NCBI GenBank assembly: GCA_050287725.1
Contig: JBNKCL010000085.1
Span: forward strand, 1 to 32,197
Reading direction: 5' to 3'
DNA length: 32,197 nt
DNA from: CBFDBF01 sp050287725
GTDB taxonomy: Bacteria; Pseudomonadota; Gammaproteobacteria; Chromatiales; Chromatiaceae
This document shows, in pieces, positions 1 to 8,718 of this stretch. How positions within the stretch are numbered: position 1 is the first letter of the stretch; the number at the start of each line of letters is the position of its first letter. The notes below the pieces were generated by a model. It saw only the letters and a program-made list of their open reading frames with translations, ran no database searches and was not told where the DNA came from. Both the position numbers and the translations under genes were made by a program.

Positions 1-1326
1 GATCTCGTAGAGGGCAGTGACGCTGTGGCCGGCGCCGATATCTCCCGCATCGATCTTGTCGTTGGTGAAATCCTCCCGCGCCAGCAGACGGTTCTCGTAG
101 CCGATGAGGCGATACTCCGCCACCACCGCGGGGTTCCACTCGATCTGCACCTTCACGTCCTTGGCGATTACTTCGAGGGTGGCGCCGAGTTCGTCCACCA
201 GCACCTTCTGCGCCTCGTTGATGGTATCGATATAGGCGTAATTACCGTTGCCCTTGTCGGCCAGCTGCTCCATCAGGTAGTCGTTATAGTTGCCCTGGCC
301 AAAACCGAGGGTCGTGAGGGTGATGCCCTGCTGGTGTTTCTCTTCGATCAGATCCATCAGCCGTTCGTGATTGACGGTACCCACATTGAAGTCCCCGTCG
401 GTGGCCAGGATCACCCGGTTGATTCCGTTCGGGAGAAACGCCTCGCGCGCCTTGGCGTAGGCGAGTTCAATCCCGGCGCTGCCGTGGGTGGAACCGCCCG
501 CCGAGAGTTGATTCAATGCCGCTTCGATAGAGGCGGTCCGGTTACCCGGGGTCGGTTCCAGCACCACGCCGGAGGCGCCGGCATAAACCACCAGCGTGAC
601 CCGGTCCTGCGCCGTGAGCTGTTTGCTCAACATCCGCAACGAGCGTTTCAGCAACGGCAGCTTATCTTCCGACTCCATGGAACCGGAGACATCCACCAGG
701 AACACCAGGTTGGCGGCGGGCCGCCGGTTGTGCTGCGGCTCCCACGCCTTGATGCCGATGCGCAGCAGGTGGGTGCGGGAGTTCCAGGGGTTGGGTCCCA
801 TCTCGGTGGTGACCCGGAACGGCGTGCCGCGCGAGTTCGGGGCTGGATCGTTATAACTGAAGTAGTTGACCATCTCCTCCACCCGCACCGCATCCTCCGG
901 CGGCAGGCGGCCCTCGTTCAGGATACGGCGCAGATTGGCGTAGGAGCCGGTATCCACGTCCGCACTGAAGGTGGAGACCGGCTGCTCCGCCACCCGTTTC
1001 ACCGGATTGTCATCGATCTTCCCGTAGTTCTCCCGGTCGGTGGGTTGCGAGGCGTAGCGGATACCGGCCAGGGCATCGCCGCTATACATCTCTCCCGGCA
1101 CGGCCATAGCGGCCGGCGCGACCGGTGCATTCCTGCTCAGTTCCTTCACCTTCCGTTCCCGCAGCAACAGCTCCGGTTCGGGGCGGCCCTCCTGGTCCGC
1201 CGCATCTTTCTCTATCGGTTGGACCGTGGAGTGGCTGTCACTCTCCGACTGTTGCCGATTCACGTCGGCGCAGGCCGCCACCAGTAAAACCAGTCCGGCC
1301 GTTATCAGGATATTTCGTGTTCCCAT
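1..1326 (-). CDS. YfbK-type von Willebrand factor A lipoprotein, 3' end cut by window edge
   Basis: A minus-strand frame runs from an ATG at 1326 off the left edge, giving 442 visible residues. GGAGAAAGG lies just upstream of the ATG. The N-terminus is a lipoprotein signal: a short hydrophobic stretch ending VAAC, with the lipidated cysteine at residue 19. A polar linker follows, then a VWA-N-like segment (around STFSADVDTGSYANLRR), then the VWA domain with the MIDAS motif DVSGSM starting at residue 212 and ATDGDFNVG further on. The last visible residues (IDAGDIGAGHSVTALYEI) match the start of the DUF3520 domain that closes the YfbK family. These are envelope lipoproteins of unclear function, presumed to bind metal and protein partners. 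The ChaN-PDZ gene lies 156 bp upstream on the same strand. Family assignment is confident; the role is not known. Confidence 0.9.
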   Translation of the reverse strand, partial: MGTRNILITAGLVLLVAACADVNRQQSESDSHSTVQPIEKDAADQEGRPEPELLLRERKVKELSRNAPVAPAAMAVPGEMYSGDALAGIRYASQPTDRENYGKIDDNPVKRVAEQPVSTFSADVDTGSYANLRRILNEGRLPPEDAVRVEEMVNYFSYNDPAPNSRGTPFRVTTEMGPNPWNSRTHLLRIGIKAWEPQHNRRPAANLVFLVDVSGSMESEDKLPLLKRSLRMLSKQLTAQDRVTLVVYAGASGVVLEPTPGNRTASIEAALNQLSAGGSTHGSAGIELAYAKAREAFLPNGINRVILATDGDFNVGTVNHERLMDLIEEKHQQGITLTTLGFGQGNYNDYLMEQLADKGNGNYAYIDTINEAQKVLVDELGATLEVIAKDVKVQIEWNPAVVAEYRLIGYENRLLAREDFTNDKIDAGDIGAGHSVTALYEI

Positions 1327-1482
1327 CGTCCTTTCTCCTCAAGGTTGTTCGGTAATTCCACTCCTGAATACGAACAACCGGGACGGATGGGGTTAACGGG
1401 AAGAAAAAAAATTTTCGGAAGAGGTTACACACTCTCGCCAAGACGTGAAGAACGCCAGGGGAAGCGCTGCGGTTGATCTCTT

Positions 1483-2649
1483 TTATTTCGCGCCCAGAAC
1501 CAACTCCAGCTCGATCTCCTTTGCCGGCATCAGCAAGCGGTCCCGCAGCACTGACAACCGGAGGGTTTCGCCCGGCTTGCGGTCCAGCAAAGCGATCTTG
1601 ACGTCAGCCGCGGTAGACACCGCCGTGCCGTCGATGGCACGGATCAGGTCATCCTTTTGCACCCCGGCCTTTTCGGCCGCGCTGCCGGGGGCCACCCCGT
1701 TGACCGTCACACCCTCCGGACTATCGTCCATCAGGATGCCCATCAGCCCGCCGGGCGGCAGGGTCGCCGGAGGCGGATACAGCAGAAAATCGGCGCTCCC
1801 CGGCTCCACCGGACCGCCGTTGTCCAACATCACGATGGAGCGGGAGGCCGCGATCCGGCGGGTGACACGGTTCGGGATCCCCGATCCATAGATGATATGT
1901 CCGCCTCCCGCCAGCACCACCATGTGGCGGCCCTGTCCCTGCTGCAGGTAGTCGGCAACCCGTTGCGCCATCCCCTCGTCCCACAACAGTTGTACCTGGA
2001 GGAAACGTTCGAAGTTCTGCTTATCGGCGTTCGGATGCTGCTGGAAGATCCTCTCCAGGCGTTCCAGGTAGGCGGCGTCGGAACGGTCGATCTCCGCCGG
2101 GAGCCGGCTTCGTTCCTCCGGCGTCAACGACTCCATTCCGGATTGTGAGACCTTACTGGTCAGCTCCCGCGGGACGTTGAGCGCCAGCACCGGAATCCGG
2201 TTTTCCCGTGCGAAGGTGAGGATCGGACGGTAAAGACGATAATCGAAGCGCCAGCGATCGTACCACTCGCTCTTGCGCAACAGCTCCCGCTCGTCGATGC
2301 GGCCCGCCACGTAGTCGTCCAATACCTGCTGGAAGGGTTGTTGAAACTGCTCCATGCCGATCGCCAGATCGGGATGCAGCGCGTAGAGCCGCCGGATGAT
2401 CTGCAACTGTTCCAGATGATGCGCGTAGTCGTCGTGCGCCTCGCCCACATAGACCACCCGGGCCGCCGCCAGCGCCGGCAGCACCGCATCGAGGGTCTGG
2501 AGATTTCTCAAATCGAGCACCCGCCCCCCAGCCGGATCGCCGGAACCCTGCGACAACGGATCTCCGCGACCGGCAACGCTCTGACAGGCGGTCAGAAAAA
2601 GCCAAAGAAACAGGATCAGAACAGAGCGGAGCGAACGACGTAAATTCAT
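1483..2649 (-). CDS. ChaN-family lipoprotein with C-terminal PDZ domain
   Basis: 388 residues from the ATG at 2649. I chose this start because it begins with a clean lipoprotein signal (LTAC, Cys22), whereas the in-frame extension to 2802 has no signal character and would run into the divergent gene at 2787. Residues about 45-275 resemble the ChaN haem-binding lipoprotein fold (PF04187), with VVYVGEAHDD (66-74), GMEQFQQP (98-105) and GGGHIIYG (248-255). Residues about 298-370 form a PDZ domain (GVAPGSAAEKAGVQKDDLI). ChaN from Campylobacter is about 280 residues and binds cofacial haems, so the PDZ tail is an addition. A role in haem or iron handling at the outer membrane is inferred. The ribosome binding site before the ATG is weak. 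Confidence 0.85.
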   Translation of the reverse strand: MNLRRSLRSVLILFLWLFLTACQSVAGRGDPLSQGSGDPAGGRVLDLRNLQTLDAVLPALAAARVVYVGEAHDDYAHHLEQLQIIRRLYALHPDLAIGMEQFQQPFQQVLDDYVAGRIDERELLRKSEWYDRWRFDYRLYRPILTFARENRIPVLALNVPRELTSKVSQSGMESLTPEERSRLPAEIDRSDAAYLERLERIFQQHPNADKQNFERFLQVQLLWDEGMAQRVADYLQQGQGRHMVVLAGGGHIIYGSGIPNRVTRRIAASRSIVMLDNGGPVEPGSADFLLYPPPATLPPGGLMGILMDDSPEGVTVNGVAPGSAAEKAGVQKDDLIRAIDGTAVSTAADVKIALLDRKPGETLRLSVLRDRLLMPAKEIELELVLGAK

Positions 2650-2705
2650 GGAAAATGAGCGCCAATACAGAAGATGATGTTTGATAGTACACTGAAAAAG
2701 GATCG

Positions 2706-2760
2706 CAGAGTTCGGGAGGAAGTTCCACATCCTCACCCCCTTTCGTACAATCGAACTCTG
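2706..2760. repeat. Inverted repeat in the divergent chaN-like / M1 peptidase promoter region
   Basis: CAGAGTTCG at 2706-2714 is repeated in inverse as CGAACTCTG at 2752-2760, a perfect 9-bp match. An inner GAGGA/TCCTC pair lies between the arms. TACAAT at 2746-2751 could be a -10 box for the rightward gene, but no good -35 is visible. The position between two divergent genes fits an operator or a cruciform. Function is not shown. Confidence 0.4.
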
Positions 2761-2786
2761 TTGAGCCGCACGAATCAAAGGATGAC

Positions 2787-4895
2787 ATGCGCAAAGTTCC
2801 ACTTCTTTTCGGCGTCTTCCTGCTGGCCCTTTTATGGATTCAAGGGGCGGGAGCCGCGGGGCCGGTTCACCATGACCTGCAGGTCACGCTCGATCCCGCA
2901 ACCGGGAAACTGGAGGCGGCGGATACCCTCACCTTCCCGCACGCCATCACCGAGATCCGCTTCACCCTCCATGCCGGATTGGAGCTGTCCACCGACACCG
3001 CCGGAGCACTCCTGGTCCCGGACGGCGGAGAACTGCAAGGTGTCCCGCTGCGCCGCTATCGCCTGACCCTCAGCGGCCGGAGGGGTGCGGTGCATCTGCG
3101 TTATCACGGCCGAATCCATGAAACCGGGGAAGCGGTCGCCACTGCCGGAACCATCTCCCCGGAGGGTGTGTTCCTGGCGGGCTCCAGCGCCTGGTATCCG
3201 CAACTGGAGCATACCCCGCTTACCTTCACCCTGCGAACGCAACTGCCGGAAGGGTGGCGCGCCGTCAGCCAGGGACGGCCGCTGGAAGAGAACGGCGCAA
3301 GCCGAGGATGGGAAGAGAATCACCCGCAGGAGGAGATCTACCTGATCGCCGGCCGTTACCAGTTTTATCGTCGTAGCGGCCCGGCGGAGGCGCAGGTCTA
3401 TCTGCACCGCCCGGACCCGGCGCTCGCCGACAGTTATCTCGACGCCACCGGCCGTTACCTGGAGTTCTACAGCAAACTCATCGGTCCCTACCCGTACACC
3501 AAGTTCGCGCTGGTGGAAAACTTCTGGGAGAGCGGTTACGGCATGCCCTCCTTCACTCTGCTCGGACCGGGCGTGATCCGCCTGCCGTTCATCCTGCACA
3601 GCTCCTATCCCCACGAGATCCTCCACAACTGGTGGGGCAACGGGGTATATGTGGACTACGCGGACGGCAACTGGAGCGAGGGACTTACCTCCTACCTCGC
3701 CGATCACCTGTTGAAGGAGCAGCAAGGCCAGGGCGCCGCCTACCGGCGGGATACCTTGCAGCGTTATGCGGACTATGTGGCAAGCGGTCAGGATTTTCCC
3801 CTTCGCCAATTCCGGGCACGCCACAACGAGTCCAGCCAGGCGGTGGGTTACGGTCGCGGCCTGATGTTATTTCACATGCTGCGCCGGCAACTGGGTGACA
3901 AGACCTTTCTGGCGGGACTGCGCCGCTTCTACCGCGACTACCGTTTCCAGCCCGCCGGTTTCCAGGATCTCCGCAGCGTCTTCGAGGCGGTCAGCGGACA
4001 GAAACTCGGCGGCTTCTTCCAGCAGTGGAGCGAACGAACCGGCGCCCCGGCGTTGGCGATCGACGATGTCGCCGTCCACAAAAGCGCCTCCGGCTTTCTC
4101 CTCACCGCCCGGCTGCGCCAGACCCAGCCGGAGCCGCCGTTCCGGCTCCGCGTCCCCATGGCGGTCCTGTTACAAGGAGAGAAACAACCGCGCCGGCAGA
4201 TCGTGCAGATGGACTCCCGCGAGTTGCGTTGGCAAATAGAGCTTAATGCCCGCCCCCTGAAACTGGCGGTGGACCCGCTGTTCGATCTGTTCCGGCGCCT
4301 CGACCCCGGCGAGATCCCCAGTTCGTTGGGACAGTTGTTCGGCGCCGAAAAAATCACCATCCTCCTCCCCTCCGCCGCCCCGCCCGATCTCAAGGCAGCC
4401 TACCGGGAGCTGGCCCAAAACTGGGCCGCGCGCGGACAACAGATCGAGCTTGCCTGGGACGACGCCCGAAAGGAGCTGCCGCCGCACGGCAAGGTATGGT
4501 TGTTCGGAAAAGAGAACCGGTTCGCTTCCAGCCTGGTCGCTGCGCTGCCGGCAAACGCATTTCAAAGCGCTAACGACGAGATCGTGATCGCAGGCAATCG
4601 CTTCCGGCAACCGCGGCACAGCTTCGTCCTGACCGGGCGGCAACCCGACACTCTCGGCTGGCTGGTGGCTGCAAACGCCGCTGCCGTTCCGTTGTTGTCC
4701 CGCAAGCTGCCCCATTACGGAAAATTCAGTTACCTGGTGTTTCGCGGTCCGGAACAGCAAAACGTCGGCAAAGGACAGTGGCCTCCGGACGGCTCCGCGT
4801 TGCAGGTTCTGCTGCCGGAAGCGCCGCCCGGCACCGTTATGGAGTTACCGGAGCCGCCGCCGCTGAGTGAACTGGTTGGAAACGATACCCCTTAA
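2787..4895 (+). CDS. Exported M1-like (gluzincin) metallopeptidase
   Basis: 702 residues. The ATG at 2787 has AAAGGA 6 bases upstream, and the first 23 or so residues form a signal peptide ending in GAGAA. An M1-type N-terminal beta domain is followed by the zinc site HEILH (His276, Glu277, His280) and the third ligand Glu298 in NWSEG. The spacing between the second His and the Glu is 17 residues, one fewer than in classical M1 enzymes. The exopeptidase GXMEN motif is absent, and GYGMPS (250-255) stands in its place, so classical aminopeptidase activity is doubtful. About 200 C-terminal residues (after about 490) are of no type I recognise. The protein is likely periplasmic or envelope-attached and proteolytic; its substrate is unknown. 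It is followed by two co-directional small genes. Confidence 0.85.
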   Translation: MRKVPLLFGVFLLALLWIQGAGAAGPVHHDLQVTLDPATGKLEAADTLTFPHAITEIRFTLHAGLELSTDTAGALLVPDGGELQGVPLRRYRLTLSGRRGAVHLRYHGRIHETGEAVATAGTISPEGVFLAGSSAWYPQLEHTPLTFTLRTQLPEGWRAVSQGRPLEENGASRGWEENHPQEEIYLIAGRYQFYRRSGPAEAQVYLHRPDPALADSYLDATGRYLEFYSKLIGPYPYTKFALVENFWESGYGMPSFTLLGPGVIRLPFILHSSYPHEILHNWWGNGVYVDYADGNWSEGLTSYLADHLLKEQQGQGAAYRRDTLQRYADYVASGQDFPLRQFRARHNESSQAVGYGRGLMLFHMLRRQLGDKTFLAGLRRFYRDYRFQPAGFQDLRSVFEAVSGQKLGGFFQQWSERTGAPALAIDDVAVHKSASGFLLTARLRQTQPEPPFRLRVPMAVLLQGEKQPRRQIVQMDSRELRWQIELNARPLKLAVDPLFDLFRRLDPGEIPSSLGQLFGAEKITILLPSAAPPDLKAAYRELAQNWAARGQQIELAWDDARKELPPHGKVWLFGKENRFASSLVAALPANAFQSANDEIVIAGNRFRQPRHSFVLTGRQPDTLGWLVAANAAAVPLLSRKLPHYGKFSYLVFRGPEQQNVGKGQWPPDGSALQVLLPEAPPGTVMELPEPPPLSELVGNDTP

Positions 4896-4946
4896 AGCCC
4901 TGCTAGAATTGAAGGAACCTGGACACAACTCACAAGGAACCACCTG

Positions 4947-5477
4947 ATGGCTGAGCGCGATCCGATCCAACTGCTGGACGCCGCAATCCTGGGGAAAAGC
5001 GACGGCCAGATCGTGCTGCATGGACCTACGGAGTGCCGCCACGCCGCCCAGCGACTGGCGGAACAGGCCCGGCAAAAATTGTTTCTCTTCAGTTTCGATC
5101 TGGACGCCCCGATCTACAACCAGGAACCCTTCCTCGCAGCAGTCAAAAACCTGGCGATCCGGAGTCCCATGTGTCAGGTCCGGATCCTGTTACAGAACAA
5201 CGAACGGGTACAGAAGGAGGGACATCGGGTGGTTGATTTGTGGCGACGGCTCACCAGCAAGATCGAGATCCGCCGTCCGCATCCCGACTACATCGATCAT
5301 CCGGAAAACTTTCTGCTGGTGGACGATACCGGTTATCTACGCTGGGATCTTTACGACCGCTACGAAGGACGCGCCGACTTCCATGCCAAGCTGGATGCAG
5401 GACGTTTCGCCAATTTCTTTCAGGAGGTGTGGGAACGCAGCGAACCGGACAGCGGACTGCGACGTCTCCACATTTGA
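4947..5477 (+). CDS. Small conserved protein of unknown function, possibly a PLD-fold remnant
   Basis: 176 residues with no signal peptide or membrane segment. AAGGA lies upstream of the ATG. The protein starts with an acidic segment and contains FLFSFDLDAPIYN (around residues 47-59), a buried-strand pattern, then VRILLQNNERVQ and HPENFLLVDDTGYLRW. The latter looks like a degenerate phospholipase-D-fold core, but no HKD motif is present. I believe this corresponds to a domain-of-unknown-function family of proteobacteria (DUF7931-like). It ends 5 bp before the next ATG, so the two are very likely co-transcribed and translationally linked. Any enzymatic role is unknown. Confidence 0.75.
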   Translation: MAERDPIQLLDAAILGKSDGQIVLHGPTECRHAAQRLAEQARQKLFLFSFDLDAPIYNQEPFLAAVKNLAIRSPMCQVRILLQNNERVQKEGHRVVDLWRRLTSKIEIRRPHPDYIDHPENFLLVDDTGYLRWDLYDRYEGRADFHAKLDAGRFANFFQEVWERSEPDSGLRRLHI

Positions 5478-5482
5478 TCGTC

Positions 5483-6301
5483 ATGAAACGTCTACTCTTT
5501 TTACTGCTCCTTCTTTGCTGCACCCTTCCGGCACAGGCTGACTATCCGTTAACCATCATCGAGCTCAAAGGCCGGACGGTGGAGGAGATGATTCCGGTCA
5601 TCCGGCCGTTGGTGGAACCGGACGGCACCGTAACCGGGATGCAGAACCAGCTCATCATCCGGGCCGCTCCGGACAAGGTGGCGGAGATACGGCAACTGTT
5701 GGAAAAACTCGACCATCCTCCGCGCCAATTAATGATCTATGTACGCCAAGGTGCGGCGACAACGACAGCGGACAGTCAAATCCAGGCGGACGTCAACGCA
5801 ATGGTGGGCAAAGACGCCAAGGTGGCTGTCGGCCAAAAGGGACCTGAGGGGGTGCGGGTCTACGCCAGGTCCGCCGGCACCCGCAGCGACCTGAACGCCA
5901 CCCAACAGATCCGCACGGTGGAAGGAAAAGCGGCTTTCATCGCCAGCGGTCAGTCGGTGCCGATCGAGGAAGAGACCACTTACGCTGCCGGCGGCGTGCT
6001 GCACCATCAGACCACCACCACCTATCACGACGCCACCACCGGATTTTACGTAGTCCCACGGCTGGTGGGCGACCGGGTGACGCTGGAGATCAGCCCGCAC
6101 ATGGAGCGGCCCGGGACTCGTTACGGGGAGTACGAGATCCAACAGGCCCATACCGTCGTAAGCGGCCGTCTGGGGGAATGGATCACCATCGGCGGCACCA
6201 CCCAGACCGGCGGAACCGAACAGTCTGACATCCTGCGCAGCGCCTCGACGCGCGGCCGCGAAGACCGCACAATTCAACTATTGGTGGAAGAGATCCAATA
6301 A
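5483..6301 (+). CDS. Exported mini-secretin-like protein (secretin N-domain plus partial secretin core)
   Basis: 272 residues. The ATG at 5483 is chosen because it opens a textbook signal peptide (leucine-rich core, cleavage after LPAQA), whereas the open frame upstream overlaps the previous gene. The first 85 mature residues match the secretin N-domain (NolW-like) pattern: TIIELKGRTVEEMIPVIRPL, then NQLIIRAAPDKVAEIRQLL. Further on are VEGKAAFIASGQSVPI, FYVVPRLVGDRVTLEISP and HTVVSGRLGEWITIGG, which resemble the blocks of the secretin beta-domain. True secretins are over 400 residues and have several N domains. This one is far shorter and is not beside type II, III or IV pilus genes. It may be periplasmic or a minimal outer-membrane ring. 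Confidence 0.75.
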   Translation: MKRLLFLLLLLCCTLPAQADYPLTIIELKGRTVEEMIPVIRPLVEPDGTVTGMQNQLIIRAAPDKVAEIRQLLEKLDHPPRQLMIYVRQGAATTTADSQIQADVNAMVGKDAKVAVGQKGPEGVRVYARSAGTRSDLNATQQIRTVEGKAAFIASGQSVPIEEETTYAAGGVLHHQTTTTYHDATTGFYVVPRLVGDRVTLEISPHMERPGTRYGEYEIQQAHTVVSGRLGEWITIGGTTQTGGTEQSDILRSASTRGREDRTIQLLVEEIQ

Positions 6302-6399
6302 CCACCGAAAGGTTCTTCATCTGCAATCAGACCGACCAACCGGCAGATCCGACAGTCGGTATCCGTAGCATCCAATGAAAACAATCCAGGAGTAATACG

Positions 6400-7218
6400 A
6401 TGGTAACATCCTTCGACCCCGCCGCTTTTCTATCCACCTACGTCGTTCCTTGGAGCATCAACATTGCTCTGGCCGTCGCGATCTTCATCGTCGGGCGCAT
6501 AATCTCCAAGCTACTGGTAAAACTGCTGGTGAAAGTACTGCACAAAGCCAACCTGGATGAGATCCTGGTGAACTTCATCGGATCGATGGTCAAATACGGT
6601 CTGTTGTTGTTCGTCATCATCGCGGCACTGGAGGAGCTTGGTGTCGACACCACCTCATTGATCGCCGTGTTGGGCGCTGCCGGCCTGGCAGTTGGCTTGG
6701 CGCTGCAAAACTCGCTGCAGAATTTCGCCGCCGGCGTCATGCTCATCATTTTTCGTCCGTTTAAAAAAGGGGACTTTGTCGAGGCGGGCGGCACCGCCGG
6801 GGTGGTAGAGACCATCACCATCTTCAGTACCGTCATGCGAACCGGCGACAACCGGGAGGTAACGGTTCCCAACGGCGCCATTTACAGCGGCAACATCACC
6901 AACTACTCGGCACGCGACACCCGCCGCCTCGATCTGGAGTTCGGGATCAGCTACGACGACGACATCCTGAAGGCCAAACAGATCCTCCAGGAAATCCTGT
7001 CTGCCGAAGAACGCATCCTGCCGGAACCGGAAACATTGATCGCCGTGGGCGAACTGGCGGACAGCAGCGTCAACATCATCGTCCGTCCGTGGGTAAAATC
7101 TGATGAATACTGGCCGATCCGGTTTGACCTCACGGAACGGATCAAACTCGCCTTCGATCAAGCGGGCATCTCAATCCCCTACCCGCAGATGGATGTACAT
7201 ATGCAGAAAGTGGCGTAA
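6400..7218 (+). CDS. mscS: Small-conductance mechanosensitive channel (MscS family)
   Basis: 272 residues with an AGGAG site 9 bases before the ATG. Three hydrophobic helices lie at about 17-38, 62-82 and 86-117. The third is the glycine/alanine-rich pore helix (AVLGAAGLAVGLALQNSLQN), followed by the conserved FRPFKKGDFVEAGG and TVPNGAIYSGNITNYS of the beta domain. The length fits the E. coli MscS type (286 residues). It releases small osmolytes from the cytoplasm on membrane stretch. It stands 98 bp after the mini-secretin gene and may have its own promoter. Confidence 0.95.
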   Translation: MVTSFDPAAFLSTYVVPWSINIALAVAIFIVGRIISKLLVKLLVKVLHKANLDEILVNFIGSMVKYGLLLFVIIAALEELGVDTTSLIAVLGAAGLAVGLALQNSLQNFAAGVMLIIFRPFKKGDFVEAGGTAGVVETITIFSTVMRTGDNREVTVPNGAIYSGNITNYSARDTRRLDLEFGISYDDDILKAKQILQEILSAEERILPEPETLIAVGELADSSVNIIVRPWVKSDEYWPIRFDLTERIKLAFDQAGISIPYPQMDVHMQKVA

Positions 7219-7295
7219 CTAGTCGGGATCAGTGTAATAATTCGCCGACACAGGAGCCGGTTCCACAAGGATTCTTAAACTGACTCAAATATCTC

Positions 7296-7487
7296 ATGGC
7301 AGATACCCAAATCGCCACTCTCCAATGCCCGTATTGCTGGGAGCAGATTACAGTAGTTGTCGACTGCTCCATTCTGCGCCAGGAATATATCGAGGATTGC
7401 AGCGTGTGTTGCCGTCCGATCATAATATCCGTTGTTTGTTCGGACGATGAGTTTATCAGCATTGAAGGAAGATCTGAGGACGAGTAA
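7296..7487 (+). CDS. CPXCG-motif cysteine-rich protein
   Basis: 63 residues. CPYC at 11-14, Cys24, and the CSVCCRPI block (35-42) match the small Cys-rich CPXCG family (PF14255), widespread in gammaproteobacteria and of unknown function. The cysteines (11, 14, 35, 38) could hold one zinc or iron ion; Cys24, Cys39 and Cys48 are extra. The tail is acidic. No strong ribosome binding site is visible. It begins the run of small genes that ends at the terminator at 9095. Confidence 0.85.
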   Translation: MADTQIATLQCPYCWEQITVVVDCSILRQEYIEDCSVCCRPIIISVVCSDDEFISIEGRSEDE

Positions 7488-7607
7488 TTGTTGCAGCATC
7501 CGATTGCCGACAAAACCGCGTCACAGATCAATCGTTTCTAATATTTGACGGATTATTCCAGGAAATAGGCCTCACACATCATAATTACTGATTCAGGAGC
7601 AAGCCAA

Positions 7608-7790
7608 ATGGAAAGAAATGGTCCCAATACGGTCAAAATCGTCGATTTCGATATGCCCTTCTGGTCAATGGTGACATTCATGGTGAAAGCCGCCATTGCC
7701 TCCATTCCCGCATTCATAATTCTATCCGTAATCGGGACAATCGTATTTGGACTGCTTGGCGGAATGATGGGCGGCATGAGCCGGTTTTAA
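7608..7790 (+). CDS. Single-span small membrane protein
   Basis: 60 residues. AGGAG lies 8 bases before the ATG. There is a short soluble head and one long hydrophobic span (about 20-52) ending in a glycine/methionine-rich GLLGGMMGG patch that could support helix packing. I do not recognise a family. The start codon and site make it a credible gene rather than chance. It lies 40 bp before the next small membrane gene. Confidence 0.65.
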   Translation: MERNGPNTVKIVDFDMPFWSMVTFMVKAAIASIPAFIILSVIGTIVFGLLGGMMGGMSRF

Positions 7791-7829
7791 CCAATGAAGG
7801 AATAAATAAATTTCGAGGAGGATTCCGAT

Positions 7830-8147
7830 ATGGAAGAGATAGAAGTCACATGGCAGCATACGATCAAAATCTGGTGGGCTTTTATCTGGCGCATGACCGT
7901 CTTCGGCTTCCTGATAGGAGGCGCCTTCGGCATAATTTTAGGAATTGTTTTCGCCGCACAAGGCATGGTGGAGTACACGAAGATATACGGGCAGGTGGCC
8001 GGGTCAATCGTCAGCATACCGATCGGAATCTGGGTGGTGAAGATTGTACTCACCACGCAATTCCGCGACTTTCGCATCGCGCTGGTGCCATCCACAGAAC
8101 AACTGCTGCAAAATTCCGTCAAAGAGAACAGCGATTCGCAGCAATGA
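7830..8147 (+). CDS. Two-span membrane protein of unknown function
   Basis: 105 residues with a very good AGGAGG site 8 bases upstream of the ATG. Hydrophobic spans lie at about 14-43 (tryptophan-rich entry, glycine-rich core) and 55-75, with a charged, cytoplasm-like tail. No family is recognised. Its TGA overlaps the ATG of the next gene (ATGA at 8144-8147), a sign of coupled translation, so the two products probably work together. Confidence 0.75.
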   Translation: MEEIEVTWQHTIKIWWAFIWRMTVFGFLIGGAFGIILGIVFAAQGMVEYTKIYGQVAGSIVSIPIGIWVVKIVLTTQFRDFRIALVPSTEQLLQNSVKENSDSQQ

Positions 8148-8473
8148 AACAACACCGTAATATAGATCAGAATGATGTCGGGCTACTCAAAAAACGGAGG
8201 ATGATCTTTTTCCTGTCTATCTGCCTGATCGCCCTCGCCTGGTATGCCGTAACCGGTTTCGAATCATCTAATATGGGGTTTCATCCATTCGTGAGAAGGC
8301 CGTTTACCTGGTTTGATTGGCTGTTTTATGCGGCCATTATCGCAACCGCGATCATGGCATATATGTGGTACAAAAAATGCCCGAAATGCGGGGGGAAAAT
8401 GAACACAGGGGGCATACCGTTGCAGTGTCAGAACTGCGGCTTTGGAAGCGATTCAAATCCACCTCAGGAGTAA
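8144..8473 (+). CDS. Two-span membrane protein with C-terminal zinc ribbon
   Basis: 109 residues from the ATG at 8144, chosen because it overlaps the preceding stop as ATGA. Transmembrane spans lie at about 20-37 and 57-76. A zinc-ribbon tail follows, with CPKC (Cys79, Cys82) and CQNC (Cys95, Cys98). The pattern resembles rubredoxin-type zinc ribbons used to bind protein or RNA partners, here anchored to the membrane. Function is unknown. The open frame extends upstream to 7850 inside the previous gene, but that start has no support. Confidence 0.75.
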   Translation: MKQHRNIDQNDVGLLKKRRMIFFLSICLIALAWYAVTGFESSNMGFHPFVRRPFTWFDWLFYAAIIATAIMAYMWYKKCPKCGGKMNTGGIPLQCQNCGFGSDSNPPQE

Positions 8474-8718
8474 TACTTTCCCCTGCTTCGCCAGCACCTA
8501 CTAAAATGTTCACTCACCGGCAAAGGCCGCGCGCCGTATCTATTTGATAATAGGTATTTTTTCCACCTTTTACCCGGCGCATCTTACAGTAAGAACATCG
8601 GGATATTAGCAGGCCGTGCACTTCCTTCGTTCCTGGTCGAAGAGAACCGATATCACCATCGCTGCTGAAACCCAGAGACGTATCTGCTATATATAGTTGG
8701 GGACCAGGTAAAGGTGAT

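Noticed and set aside
25..1287. Long open frame (420 codons) on the plus strand
   Set aside because: It mirrors the codons of the VWA lipoprotein gene on the other strand in GC-rich DNA; its product has no family character.
8474..8718. c-di-GMP riboswitch before the micro-protein
   Set aside because: The conserved GEMM core is absent.
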